From positions 1,612,001 through 1,676,000 of the forward strand of contig JAVHNS010000006.1 in the NCBI GenBank assembly GCA_036872755.1: a DNA stretch of 64,000 nucleotides, given 5' to 3'. How positions within the stretch are numbered: position 1 is the stretch's first letter; each line of letters starts with the position of its first letter. Positions 1 through 12,800 of this stretch are shown here, piece by piece. Below the pieces are notes generated by a model, which saw nothing but the letters and a program-made list of their open reading frames with translations, was not told the DNA's origin and ran no database searches. Made by a program: the position numbers and the translations under genes. Origin of the DNA: Orbilia blumenaviensis. Lineage: Eukaryota; Ascomycota; Orbiliomycetes; Orbiliales; Orbiliaceae.

Positions 1-481
1 GGAGTGGCGGAGTGTGATAGCTTGCATTCAGGAACCGTTCCATATGTGCTGACCGTCGCTCTCCACGCTCCCGACGACTACGCTCCATTCGAGCGGAGAG
101 GTCCCTATCACGCTCTCGTTCACGGATCTGATTCTCGTGTTCGCGCTCATTCTGGAGATCTTCGATTTCGATAGTATCGGAGGGGTCGAGGATATGACGA
201 CGGATGGGACGTGAACCAGAATAGATGTAGTCGTAGGCAAGGGTACCGCTACCTCTCCCTGTGGATGTTGAAGACCCGGGAGCGGAAGATATCCGTGTGG
301 AGGTTCCAGAGGAGGTGTGGGTCGAAGTGTGGATGTCGCAACGGTTAGTTGCTGATGCCTTGTCCAGCGTTTTAGCGTCTGGCGGCGATTCCCAAACTGT
401 GGTAGAGAGCGAGAGAGATCAGTACAATTTCACCAACTACGCTTCGGTGATTTGAATGCTGTACTAACGTGGTATACCCAT
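1..481 (-). CDS. Hypothetical Ser/Thr- then Arg/Glu-rich protein, 5' part only
   Basis: I reconstruct the start of a minus-strand gene that leaves the window on the left. ATG is at 481-479 in a CACA-ATG context, followed by a 13-nt first exon (481-469). Intron 468-397 starts GTTAGT, has a CTGAT branch-like motif and ends CAG. Exon 2 is open from 396 to the edge. The visible ~136 residues begin MGIPLWESPPDAK, pass through a Ser/Thr/Gly-rich stretch, then a segment dense in Arg and Glu (about residues 95-125) that would be helical and highly charged. No domain is recognised and the C-terminus is outside the window. The frame stays open across both exons only if the intron is removed, which supports the model, but there is no homology evidence. 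Confidence 0.5.
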
Positions 482-2855
482 TGTGATGGAAGTCGATGTG
501 TTTAACGGACGGAAGGAAGCAAGCTGAGGGTGCGATGAGGTTGAAGAGTGTGCGGTGGGGAAGCTGGAGAATGTAAGAAAGGGAAAGGCGATAGCGATTA
601 GGAGACCCTCAACACAGTAAACAAGATGGAAGGGGAGAAGCCTTTCGAATGGGATATTTCAGCGAAGAAACATCGCACGGTCAAGAAAAAGCGGTTCTAC
701 GAATAGAATTAAAGAAGACGATACGATACTGTGCGATGGGATGAAATTATAGATCCTGGGCATCCAAAGTCCCACCTTCCCAAGGTTTGCAGAGATTTAC
801 TTGTGCAGAGGGCACATGGGACATGGGGAGCTCCAATCAGAACGAGAACTGTATTCTAGTACGTACAGAAGTACCATCCCCAGACTTTTCCCCGACCGGA
901 ATTAGAGGGATGTAGGTACCTGTACATGCACATTCAAAATGTATTGATGACCGCTTTGGGTCTGATGCTTGAATCAGGAGAGCGAGGAAGACCGTAGGAG
1001 TTATATTCCGATATCAGTTCGGTACGGGTACACTCTACGAGGTGACATGTGCAAGGCTCTAAGCTCCGGCTGCGTACCCGATACCCCAGAACGCATCAAC
1101 CGACGACTATTCTTGTTCGGGCTACCCGAGGAGGTTCATTGGTGTATACTTAGCACTTGAGATACCCGCTAATTGGCCCGTATTGTCCGGTAATGCTAAT
1201 TGGCCACTGTATGTTCGTATGTGTGCTCTGGTCGGAATCATGGAGGAGGCGGCTCGTACTGTCAAGAAGTCCCGAGCTCAGCTCAGGACCTCACCATAAG
1301 CCAGCGAACTAGTAGCTATAGGTCATCACTTGCAAGCAGCAGCTATTTGTACCCTGGCAGGCCTAGGTTCTGCATCGAAGGTTGTGATATGTCATATTAA
1401 TATATTGCTAGAAAAACGAGGAGTCCACTTAAATCGTATCACATATATATAATACAGCAGCAAATATCACACTCATGCCGGAACAGAGCCCTTTGAATGG
1501 CTAGAGATAGGATTAGCAAATTCCATCGATAACCGATACCTCGCTTCGTGTCTGTGTGCTGCATGGCAAGCTAAGCTTATGTGCGTATGTCATATCATGT
1601 AAACCATTGATTGTTGAGTCCGTAGAGGGAAGGTTTTTTTTTCTGGGAGGTGGAGCGAATAAAAAAAAAAATTTTTTTTCCCCGAGAAAAAAAGATGGAG
1701 GCAACCTTCGCGATCGTCGAAGAAAATAAAATATCCGAGAAGCCAAAACTTTGGAAGCTAACCAAAAGCTCGAGGTTTGGCTAGTTCGAAGCAGTTGGGA
1801 CACGGCCGTCTGCCCGTGGACCCACCGCGATTGACGTTATCCGTAGCCGACTAGGTCTAATTTTATATATAGTTATGGCGAATGTTGGATTGCCATAGCA
1901 CAGACACTTATGAAGCTTCTAAAATGGCTTCCAGACGATCTGGTCCCTAGGATCCCTCATCTATTGAGGGATTTCTAGAAACAGCGTCATACTCGCAATC
2001 CAGCAAGTGGCAAGGGCCTAGCTGTAAGGCTGGTGATGGCTTCGTTTCGGCCTTAGCGAGCAGCCCTAGAAAGCTTGGCTCCGACGGGTCTGGAAGACAA
2101 GTTGATATTGATATTGGGTGCCCTGAACCGGGTTCTGGTGATGGAATGCCAGGCATCATTTTGCGGTCTGACCTGGCTACAAAAACGTCCAGGGTATATA
2201 GGCACCGTCTAGTCTAAGCATGTAACGTGTGCTATCTGCACATCATCAGCGGTCGTGCCTGAACCAGTAACTGGAACCGTCTGAGACCATTAACTTTTTT
2301 TTTTTTGCGATTTGAATTTGAAAGGGGTCGTCCAACAGGTACTAGCTGCACGTTGGCAGACCGGCATAGTTGTCCTGGCCTCGAGGGCTCGTGATTCGAC
2401 AGCCAGATCGGCTTTTAGTTTCTAACATCAGACGAACTAGACATTTGAGTACTTAATTAAAAGTACTTGGCACTGGTCGGAAGGTGTCGGTGATGACGAT
2501 GCTGTGCTGCGCCTGGCAGTTAGTTGGCTTTGAGATGAATGGATGGGTGCATTACAATGTTGGCAAAGGAAAAAAAAAAAAAGTGAAAGTAAGGAAAGGA
2601 AAGCGACGGATGGCGAGATGGTGGGAATCTCGAGGTATCCTCCGCTTTAGGTTGCAACAGGTTCAAAGCAATAAGCAGAGGAAGAAGAACCAGCTCAGGC
2701 TAAGTGCATAGGTAGGTATACTTAAGCAAGTAATTTACCTGGGTAGGGCGGTAGTATTTAAATTAACGATCGTGGATGGCACGGCATTTTCTGAATTTGA
2801 ATTCATCGTGCCAGTTCAGTTCGGTTCAGTTCATTTAATCGGTCGGGTCCTCCCC

Positions 2856-2877
2856 CTCCTCCTCCTCCTCCTCCTCC
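2856..2877. repeat. (CCT)n microsatellite
   Basis: About seven tandem CCT/CTC units in a gene-free region. Confidence 0.8.
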
Positions 2878-2970
2878 CTGTCGTTCTTTGGAGTAATTAG
2901 TGCCTGGAGGATAAAGGGAAGTCGACGAGATAAAGATATATCCGCCTATCCACCTATCTACTTACTTAGT

Positions 2971-2998
2971 TATCCATCCATCCATCCATCCATCCATA
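2971..2998. repeat. (ATCC)n microsatellite
   Basis: About six tandem ATCC units, followed at 3008-3035 by looser CTAT/CTGT repeats. Non-coding. Confidence 0.85.
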
Positions 2999-4614
2999 CC
3001 ACCTATCCACCCAACTATCTATCTGTCTATCTATACCTACCTAGTTACCCACCTTCCTACGCCTAACCACTACCTGTAGTTACCCATCGTATACAAAAAC
3101 AGTCAGTTTTTCCGGGTGCCGAGTCGCGTGGGCGCCAGAACAAGGAAAAACTAAGTCAGGTCTTTGGAACAAACTGACCACACCAGGCCGGGGCTGGAAA
3201 AATTACGTATCTTTTGTTCCGTTCCAGTGTTCACCGACGACCGAGAACGACGACCGACGACCGCGACTGCTGGTGTTATCTATCTCAAGAAATCCATTGA
3301 AGGCGATATACACCCAATCCAATATATAATCTTCGAGATAACATAAATCCGACTTCAGGAGTATTATAATATTATCCAGCGGAAGGCACAACCTGTACGA
3401 ACAGAGACTGTTACATCTCTCGTACCTACATACGTTGCTGGTTGCATCGTCTAGCTGCATCAACAAACGGATATCAGACATAGCATACCGTGCAAACGGT
3501 GCATCAGGAAGACTCAGCATTCCAAAGCCACTGAACAAGCTGGCTGGCTAGGAGAAGAAGAAAAAAAGAAGGAAAGGAAACGGGAGGATAAGAAGGACTG
3601 TCCATTAGTCGTGTTCCAGCTGGCAGCCGCGTGCTTATCTTTTTTGTCTGCACATTACGTCGCTGGCCGTTACGGCCCGTATCATAAGAGTTACGTTACG
3701 TTGGAAGAAAAAGAGGAAGCTGCGGGCCAGCCGGGTATCTCAGCCAATATAAGCCATCCACAGGACTACTTGCGATACATACTGCTGAGGTATCTACCTA
3801 GGTGCCTGGGTACTGACTTGGGTTCTTACTCCTTGGGTATAAAGCCAGAGCCACCCATCGATTCTATTGACTACATCGGCAGCGGAATAGCATTCAGTTA
3901 AGGCTTAATTCTGGGCTGGACTGGGCTTGTCGCTTCAACAGCAAACCACACCACCAAAAGCCAGCCTCACCACATCTCAAACCACTAACTACTTACATCC
4001 AACCAAGGCTCAAGGGTCACAAAAAGACAAAAAAAAAAAAACTTTGCCCTCAACGGTCACTTCCACGATCCTTTTGCGAATTGGCTGATTGGAATTCTTC
4101 TGGACCCCGCGAGCGGAACGACTTGGCGATTCTAAGTTACAAGGTTTTCTTCTGACCTGCAGCCAACCGAAAACTAAATACCCCTAATCACGGGAAGCAT
4201 CTTAGCCAACTAAACCGCCAACGTGTGAATTCCGCTACCTCGCGGGTACGGGACGTATTCCCTATTGGAATATTTATACCGACCCAAGACCGCCCAGGCC
4301 GTCTTCAACATTCGATCCTTTTTTGCTATCTTCTAAATAATTGGCATCATGCTGCTTCTCTAACATTGGCCTTTCGTCGACACGTTCTTCGAACAGTTCG
4401 GCCCTTTCCAATTTACAGAATCGTGAAACTACTAGTGTGTAACGGCAACGCACGCTCTCAGCCCTCGATATCAGATCGGACTCGATCGATAGCTCAGCTT
4501 CACCAGATTGGTTTAAAATTACATAACACCATATCTGGTCGAGCCCGTTCCAACAGTCGACTTCCTGCTCGCCTCCCTTCTTCTCTTTGATTACAACTTG
4601 TCGGGTTCAAAAAT

Positions 4615-7600
4615 ATGTGGGACTTCTCGCAAATGCAGTGGCCTAACGGCTTCGTTCGCCGTCCAAGGCTCAACTTTATAACCCTCCATTACCTCTATAT
4701 AATCGGATGGGCCATCGTCGGCTCCATTCTCTTATATCCCCTTAGGAATCTTCCATATGTGGACTGTCTCTTCCATGCCACCGGAGCGAGCACACAGTCT
4801 GGCCTCAACACCGTGGATTTGAACACCTTGGCTACTTATCAGCAAATCATCCTTATGCTGGTACCATGGGTCACAAATCCGATCGTTATAAACACTGGGG
4901 TGGTGTTTATTAGACTTTACTGGTTCGAAAAGCGCTTTGACTCAGTTGTCGAGCAGAGCAAGACTTTTGTGCTGGAGCGTCGGACCATGTCTAGGCGAAA
5001 ATCAGAGAGTGACGGTGCTGATCGCGCAGAACGTGGTGTCGGTAGGTTGTTCCCGTGATATATATATATATATAAGTAGTTAAGCAAAAGGGAAAAAAAA
5101 GAGCTATGCTTACTTCGTGCAGCCGGTAGGACAATAACAGTTCTCTTGAATTCGGCAAGGAGGAGCGGCCAGCCAGAGAAAACCGAAGACCAAACCACTA
5201 GCGGGAATAAGGACCTGCAGGAATTTAGGAAAAATCATCTGTCGAGCGGGGGTAATGGTCCCAGTCGTCCTATAAAGTAGGTGGATATCGACTCCAGAGC
5301 TCGCGAAGTTCTGTTTGTTAACATAATCAATAGTTTCCCAAAGTTTAGGTCTCATGGCAGGTCAAGATCGGATGCAAATCATCAATGGGCTTTGAGACAG
5401 AGTAAGCCTGGTACCTTGTTCACCGATAGTAACAACGATAATGATCACGAGTTTGCAATTGAGGATGACGACGAAACTCCTCAGCGACCTCCATTGTCGC
5501 CAGCCCCCAATACCGAATTGAGCGGTATCCTCGAAAAGGGTGGGGAGACTTCCGCTCCGGTACACATTAGCTTTGCGGAACCGAAGACTAGGAAGCGTAA
5601 GGACTCCGAGGTTCTTGTTGTTCCTACCCCCTATGATGTGGAAAACCGTAAGTTAGGAATGCCCTCCGCTTTACTATTAGACCAGGGACTAATAAGCCGT
5701 AATCAGGTGGATCTGGCCTTGCTCGTAGGTTCGTCGATGGGGAAGATGAGGATGAAGGGAAAGGACCGAAGGACGAAGAACATCTACCCCCTGTCCCAGA
5801 ATCTCCTGGTCATGTTAAACGTGCTATCACGATCGATGTGCCAACAATGACTCATAATACGATGCATTCCGGTCCTCGACAACGGATAAGACCGGCGACA
5901 TCTAGGGCTTCTGCGGATCAGCATTATATGCATACACCCATTAGCCCTGGGATTCACCGGGTGTTTTCAGATGTTATTCGTCGTCGTCGAGGATCAAGCC
6001 CATCGAGGAAAAGCACTAAGATCGCTGACCCCATGCCATACCTCTCGTACACGCCGACAATTGGTCGCAACTCGCAGTTTAATTATGGCGAGCTTTCAGA
6101 CGAACAGAAGGAAGAACTAGGAGGTGTCGAATATAGATCCCTGCGCACCTTGGGCTATATTCTCGTTGGTAGGTCTCCGGCGCCAACTCAGAATGAGTGA
6201 GGGTTACTAAGATTTGTAGGATACTTTCTATTTTTCCAGGTTTTTGGTGTCATCTGCGTATTGCCCTGGATTCATACACAAATGCGATGGGCTAAGGTTG
6301 TTGACGATGCTTCCATAAGCCGAACCTGGTGGTAAGTAAAATGTTGGTTCCTTTGGGCCTGGACGGGTTGGCTAACATGGGTATCAGGGCGATCTTTACT
6401 TCATCGTCTGCATTCACCGATCTTGGTTTTACGTTGACCCCAGATTCCATGCTTTCCTTTCAAACCGCGACCTGGCTACTGCTTCTGATGTCTTACCTTA
6501 TCATCATCGGCAACACTGGATTCCCTTGTATGCTCCGTTTCATAATATGGAGTCTCTGGAAACTATGCCCGTCTAGTTGGGTCGCGAAAGAGAGTCTTCA
6601 TTTTCTTCTCGATCATCCACGACGATGCTTTACCCTCCTGTTTCCGAGCAATGATACTTGGTGGTTATTTGGTGTCTTGGTAGTAATGAACACTACGGAC
6701 GTTATATTATTCATCGTTCTGGACCTGAATAATTCGGCTATTACATCGCTTTCAGTCAACCACCGTATTCTGGATGCTTACTTCCAAGCTGTGTCAACAA
6801 GAACGGCTGGTTTCTCAGTGGTCAACCTATCAGCTCTACATCCAGCCGTTCAAGTTAGTTACCTTAGTAAGTATCTCGTCTCGATAACCCCTAGAATTCT
6901 GTTTTTTAACGATTTTTTCACAGTCATGATGTACATTTCCGTCTTCCCGATTGCTATCAGCGTTCGAAAAACCAACGTGTACGAGGAAAGGTCGCTTGGA
7001 ATTTACGCCGACCATGAGGAGAATGATAACCCTAACGACCATTCCTTTGTGGGCGCTCACTTGAGGAAACAATTATCATTCGATTTATGGTACGTGTTTT
7101 TGGGACTTTTCGCGATCTGTATCGCAGAAGGTAGCAGGATATCGGATCCGATTGATTACGTAAGTACTCGAAACACATGTGATTGCACGATGCTGTGAGC
7201 GAAGATGGTTGTTAATGTTATTTAGGCTTTCAATCAATTCACCTGCCTTTTCGAAGTCATCTCCGCCTACGGAACCGTCGGATTATCGCTTGGATACCCT
7301 GATGTTAACACTTCCTTCTCCGGCCAACTCACCTCGTTTAGCAAGATAGTCATTCTGGCAATGATGGTCCGAGGTCGTCACCGTGGCCTGCCGTACGAAC
7401 TCGATCGGGCCATTTTGCTACCCTCTGAATCTTTGCAGCAGAAGGAAGAAGAGGACGCTGCTCTGAGGTTACAGAGACGTATAGATACTCAAGAGAGGGC
7501 AGAAAGACGTAGTCTGAGGTCCATGAGTCGGGGACCGTCGGCAGAAAATGCTAACGGTGGCGTTATCAATGGGGCCGCTAATAGCGGTGCCACCAATGGT

Positions 7601-7723
7601 AATGCTAACGGCGGAACCATCAATGGCACTGCTAATGGCGGGACCACTCATGGGAATGCTAAACCCGGCGGAGAAGGAAGTGGGGTTGCAACAGGGTTCC
7701 AAATGCATGGAACAGCGACTTAG
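4615..7723 (+). CDS. TRK1: TRK-family high-affinity potassium transporter
   Basis: Plasma-membrane K+ uptake protein of the fungal TRK/HKT family. I infer eight exons: 4615-5041, 5123-5276, 5361-5647, 5707-6168, 6220-6331, 6388-6866, 6924-7159 and 7226-7723. They sum to 2655 nt (884 aa) in one frame. All four selectivity-filter-like loops are visible: TQSGLNT (about residue 60), SAFTDLGFTLTPDS (about 485), STRTAGFS (about 616) and AYGTVGLSLG (about 731), each with the conserved glycine. Between loops 1 and 2 lies the usual long hydrophilic cytoplasmic linker (about residues 120-430), which ends in the family signature YTPTIGRNSQF. The C-terminal tail (about 826-870) is an Asn/Gly/Ala/Thr repeat that is not part of the family core. 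Start choice: the first ATG before the conserved LNFITLHYLYIIG segment. TAG at 7721-7723 is the stop, but a good donor site follows it in frame (see findings). Confidence 0.93.
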
Positions 7724-9802
7724 AGGAGCCGCTTACTCTCCGTGGGGTAAGATTACTTCCTACTACTTTTTTAATCACGTAATTTTATCGTTTGAATACT
7801 AGACTCAATGAAGGAGCTCACGCTTCGGATTGGGGAGTACATCGGTGTTTTCATTCCTCGGGCGGCCCTCGAGGGATTTGACTGTAAGAGCAGCCAATTT
7901 TTTAAGTGTCCTGTGGGTTACTCATTCCCTCGTCTTTTGTCCCCTACAAGTCTTTGCTTTGTTTTTCTTTCCCTCCCTTCTTTACTCCATTTTAATTCAC
8001 GATTGTGTTTTTGTATTCCCCTCCTCTCCTCATCGGAACATAAAAGTGGATTAGCGGGTCGTTTTGTGATACTTACTCAACCTTCGCGGTTTTTTTACTT
8101 GTGATGAATCTTCTGTGCATGCTTGAATCTTTATTAGGACTATGCGACGGGTGTAACTCCTTTTCCTGCTTCCTTCTTCATACCTTCCCCTAATATCTTC
8201 TCACCCGACAAATCTTGCTCTGCACTGCATGGTTTTTGCTACGATAGACTTCAAAACTATTTGGGATCATACAAAAATTATGGGTGGACGATTTCTTTTG
8301 ATTCTCGGCGTTTTTAATTTTACGCTTCTCTTCCTTCTCCCTTTCATCTTTCCCTCACTCCGAAAATCATTTTTCTATGGGAGCGGCTTGAATTACTTTC
8401 TATACCTGTCTAAAAAAAAGTCAAAGTGACGTCAAGACAGGCCAGGCACATACATTTTCTTAGAAACCACGCTTCGAAGCACATATCTTTTCCCCTCTGT
8501 TTTCCATTCACATTCATGTTAACGTTGTCTCTTTCTCTTCTCTACCCCATCATGATGACTCGCTTTTCGAGCATATTCTTTTTTCAAGATACAACTTGAA
8601 AGTGTAATATCGCGAATTTTTTATACAATTTTTAGAAAGGGGCTCTAGATATTTCTATTATAAAGGTGGTCATATGTCTATCTATCTATCTATCTATAAG
8701 TAGTTTCCACATTTTGCAACGTTGGCCCCTGCGTGTGAGCTAGATAATTGCATGGGAATTATATAGCTCGCTACTACCATGTTTTAATTTTACCACTAAA
8801 CACCTCAACTAAGGTATCGTGATCACTGTTTCTCTTTCCCCTTCCAACGACAGAGACAGATATGCGCGGATCAGAACAACAAATTCCGCGATGCTTCAAC
8901 CCTGGGCCCAAGCTGGGAGGTTGCTTCCAGGATGCGCCTAGATACTATCTTGGGCGAATTACCGTATTCGGAGATAGATAGGTTGAAATGCAACAGGGTA
9001 ACAACACAGATATATCTCCCTCTTGGTTTGTTTTTAGAAATGTCAGGGTATTATTTGATCTACGATATTCCTGTTTATGAGATTTGATCTGCTGGATTAA
9101 CTGGCTTCTTGATGGAGCCCTACCATGGGAGGTCGGGTTTAGCTGTAAAAATATCATAATATGGGGTTATAAGCGTATAAAGGCACTGGGATCTCCCCCC
9201 TCGGTGGTATCCTCTGGTTTCTTGGTGGCTGTCCCGTATTTTCCTGCTGGTTTTATATCTACGCAGTTAATAATCCAGATCTCGACTTATAATTAATTTT
9301 ATAATTAATTTCCAGACGTTTTAACATATTCCAACTCGCACAACTGGTATATAAACCTTTGAATTCGAAAGGCTTCTCTTTTTTTGTCCCGTTTTGTCTG
9401 ACGCAGTGATTTATTTTGTCGATTGATTATTATTCGACGACGACGACGACAGTAAGATTATATTCGGCGACGGTAAAGCTTACAGTTCGAGTATTCTTGT
9501 TCAACGCCTTTTTATTTTTGAGTAATACGAACGTCGGTTTCGAACTACCCTTTTTTTTTTTTACTCTCCAATTGATATCCTGTTCGAATACTACACTGTC
9601 CTCCTTTTGAATAAACGACATATATCTTTGTCTGCTGCTTCAAAGAGACCTTTTAAGTTCCCGACGTTTATATTCCGGGTTCACGGCCAATACATTGTCT
9701 TATATCAAGACCTCGACGTTGCATAAATACGAATACGACTTAAACTGACACCTCACGGCTTTAATTCTCGATTCATATCTACGACGATCTTATATCGACA
9801 AC
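7724..9802. other. Intergenic region, about 2.1 kb
   Basis: No supported gene. It holds the TRK 3' flank, a possible intron at 7747-7802 (GTAAGA...CTAG), T-rich tracts around 7960-8010 and 8330-8400, a TCTA microsatellite at 8677-8698 and a TATATAAA motif at about 9348-9355. The last 450 bases are probably the promoter and leader of the gene at 9803. Confidence 0.5.
8677..8698. repeat. (TCTA)n microsatellite
   Basis: Five to six tandem TCTA units in the intergenic region between the TRK gene and the C2H2-like gene. Confidence 0.8.
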
Positions 9803-12800
9803 ATGGATCCAATGGACGAACAAAACTCGCAAATTCCAGAAACAAATGCACAACAACAGCAGGGGGCGGGAGAAAATACATCCTCTGCACCTATAGTTAA
9901 CACTGAATCCTGGCCACAGCCAGCTCAAACTGAAACCCAAGCCCAAACCACGGCTGGGACAAGTTCTAATATAACATACAGAAGCACGCCTCCCCCGCTC
10001 GATGCTGTAAGAACAGAATATTTTCCTTCTAGATTTGGTGGGGTTTTACGCTTCGATTATCCGGAATACCTTCTGGAACCGCCCGAGGGTCACGATGGTA
10101 CCGGATATTACCAAACAGTGATGCGTCAATATCGCGAACGGGCAGCTCGGGAAGCTGGGATAACCTACGAAGAAAACCCGGATCCAAATATATTCGGATG
10201 GCCGATACCGGACTTTGGACCTAGCCAATCCCATGAAGACACTGTGAGGCTTTATGCAGGATCATTTCTGTCCACCCCGAGTTTTACCCAAGGGGATGAT
10301 ACACACATTGATGTGGTTGGGCCTGACGGTGAGGTTGTGTCTGTTCCTGCGCCTCCTAGGTATCAGGAGCCGGATGAACCGCCGGGCGAACCTGATGAGA
10401 ATTGGATAGATTGTGGATATCCTGGCTGTTGCTTTTTGGGACCTCATGCAAGATCTTTATATGCTCACCAGCATGCTTCATATCATTTAAGGTGTCGTGC
10501 GTGTGGGTTTTATTACTTAAGGCTGCCGGATACATGGGTGCCTATGCCTCAGAGTGTGGGGTTTGTACCAATTCCGGCTTGCGGGTGTAGCCATGGCTCT
10601 CAGCAGATAATGGTAGATGCTTGTGAGCATCCTGGGTGTATAAATACAGTATTTGCGTCTACGGAGGAACACGAGGAGCATAATAGGCAGATGGACCATG
10701 GGTTTTGTGAGAGGTGTAATGTTTTCGTACGGGAAAACTTGGAACAACATAGGATTGCAGATGAGAGAAGGGAGATGGTTCAGGATGCAGAGATGGTTAG
10801 GAGAATGCTTGAAAGGGTTGATTTGGATCAGGAAAGGAGACTCAGGGAGTTATTGGGGATATCGGAGGAGATTAGACAGGAGAGGGATCAGGAGAGGGAT
10901 ATGGATATGGAGGATGTGAGGGCGGAGCCGTCGTCCGAGGATTCTTCCTTTGCGGGTCCGGGGTCTGAAGACTCTGAGAGTGTCTACTCTTCGAGTTCTT
11001 CTTCAGCAGGTTCGGACTTGGATTCGGACTCGGATTCAGACTCTGGATCGAAGCCCGGGGGGCCGGGACCATCGTCAGGTTCTGGGGACTCAGGATCGGG
11101 TTCGAGCTTTAACGGAGACTCTGGGCTCGAGGACCCGCCGAATCCACCACCGCCACCGCCATCACCGCCACCAAGTTATACTTCATCTAATGCTTCAGAG
11201 TCAGACGACTCCGCGGACTACTCAAACTCGAACAGAACCAATGCGCACGTTCTAAACACATTTAGAGGTATTGACATGAGCAAATGCTCACTATTCAATC
11301 ATCAATATCCAAAGACCACCAATCGAAACAAAAAGGATTTTGAATGCGAGCTCTTGGCCTGCCGCAGCAGCTTTACTAACCTCAATTTTCTAAATTTTCA
11401 CAAAACGTTCTTCCGACATCTTTACTGCGATCGTTGTTGCGAACTCTTTGATTCTGAGGAATCGTTCAAAACACATTTACTTCTTCCGCACTCTAGTCCG
11501 GTCACGCCTCCACGACCTAAGTATCACGAACGTACCAAGGACTGGGTCACAAGCCAACAAAAATGCTTACAGGTAACCCACGAGGACCAGCAGATCAATA
11601 TCCCTTGGGACAAGCCCTGGAGCCTTAGCGACAGCCGAACCTGCCCATACGACGGCTGCAAAGATGGAAGCAAATTCAAATACATCGACGCACTAGCCCG
11701 TCATCGACGGGAAGCAGGACATGGGTATTGTGAGGACTGCGAGAAGTTTTTCCCCTGCAAGCAGGATTGGATTCGACATATTGTGGGAGAAAAAGAGTGG
11801 GTTTGGTTAGCACCCGTGGTTCATGTGATGCGTACCGTGGCTGAAGACTCTCCTGCCAATGAGTTATGGTCGCCTGTGTACTCCAAACCTAATATGGAGA
11901 CACAACAACATGACCCTAAGGATTTCAGTTTTATGGAGGGCATGAATGCGATTTGGACTACGAGAAGTAGATATTCTAAGGCATCTTCTCCTCCTCCTCC
12001 TTATCATCATTCTGTCCCTAATACTCCTCCTCCTTCCCCTCCTCCTCGCCCTAGTACACCTTTTCATAAACTCCCTCACACTCCTCCAGGTATACCTTCT
12101 CTTGCTACTGCTCTAACATACCGTCGACATTATAATTCGTCCTACTGTTTTTCTTCTTCCGATCCTTCTCCTTACGCTACTTCTTTTTTCACTTCTAATT
12201 CTCCTATCTATGCTTCTTCTTCTGACGAACCTGCCCCTACGGCTTCTAGACCCGCCCCTGGTTTTGATTACACTCCTTCGAATATTACTTCTTCTTCTGT
12301 TTACATTGCTCCAAACGTTGAAATTCTTCCTGGGACTTATATACCTCCTTATTCATACATTCCTCCTACTACGCGGATTCTTTCTGAGGAAGATTATTCT
12401 GTTCCGCCACCACCGCCGCCGTCTTCGGAGAGTGATGTCTCCGCTGAAGGTGATGATATACTTCCGGGAGGGTCCGTTATTCCTGATGTTACTGATAATG
12501 CTGCCGCTCCGACAGCTGTCAGAGGGTGTCCGGATTGTGTGGTGATACTTGGTCTTGTTGAGACGCTGGCGGAGTGTATTAGGAGATTGCAGGAAGTTGT
12601 GGATGCACGGAACGCTCATTCTGAAGACGAGAATGAGGATGAGGGTGAGGATGAGAATCAGACTTTGGTCAACTCCTCTGATGTTTGGAGTAGCCAAGGC
12701 TACTTGAGCAGCGGGGATATGCCCAGCAGTGATGAGTATGGTGGTTGGAGAGTGGGTTCTGACCTTGAACGTTGGAGTTCTGATATCGATTCTTGGAGTT

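Larger units (their letters stand above)
482..4614. other. Gene-free stretch of 4.1 kb upstream of the TRK gene
   Basis: No convincing coding region was found on either strand. Open frames are short and have no recognisable content. The stretch holds A/T homopolymers (around 1630-1690, 2295, 2570 and 4030), two microsatellites (2856-2877 and 2971-2998) and a TATA-like GTATAAAG near 3837. Its right end, about 3900-4614, is C/T- and A-rich and is probably the promoter and leader of the TRK gene at 4615. Confidence 0.5.

Noticed and set aside
1947..2159. Pro/Ser-rich minus-strand frame of 70 codons
   Set aside because: No support beyond openness; no intron or homologous motif extends it.
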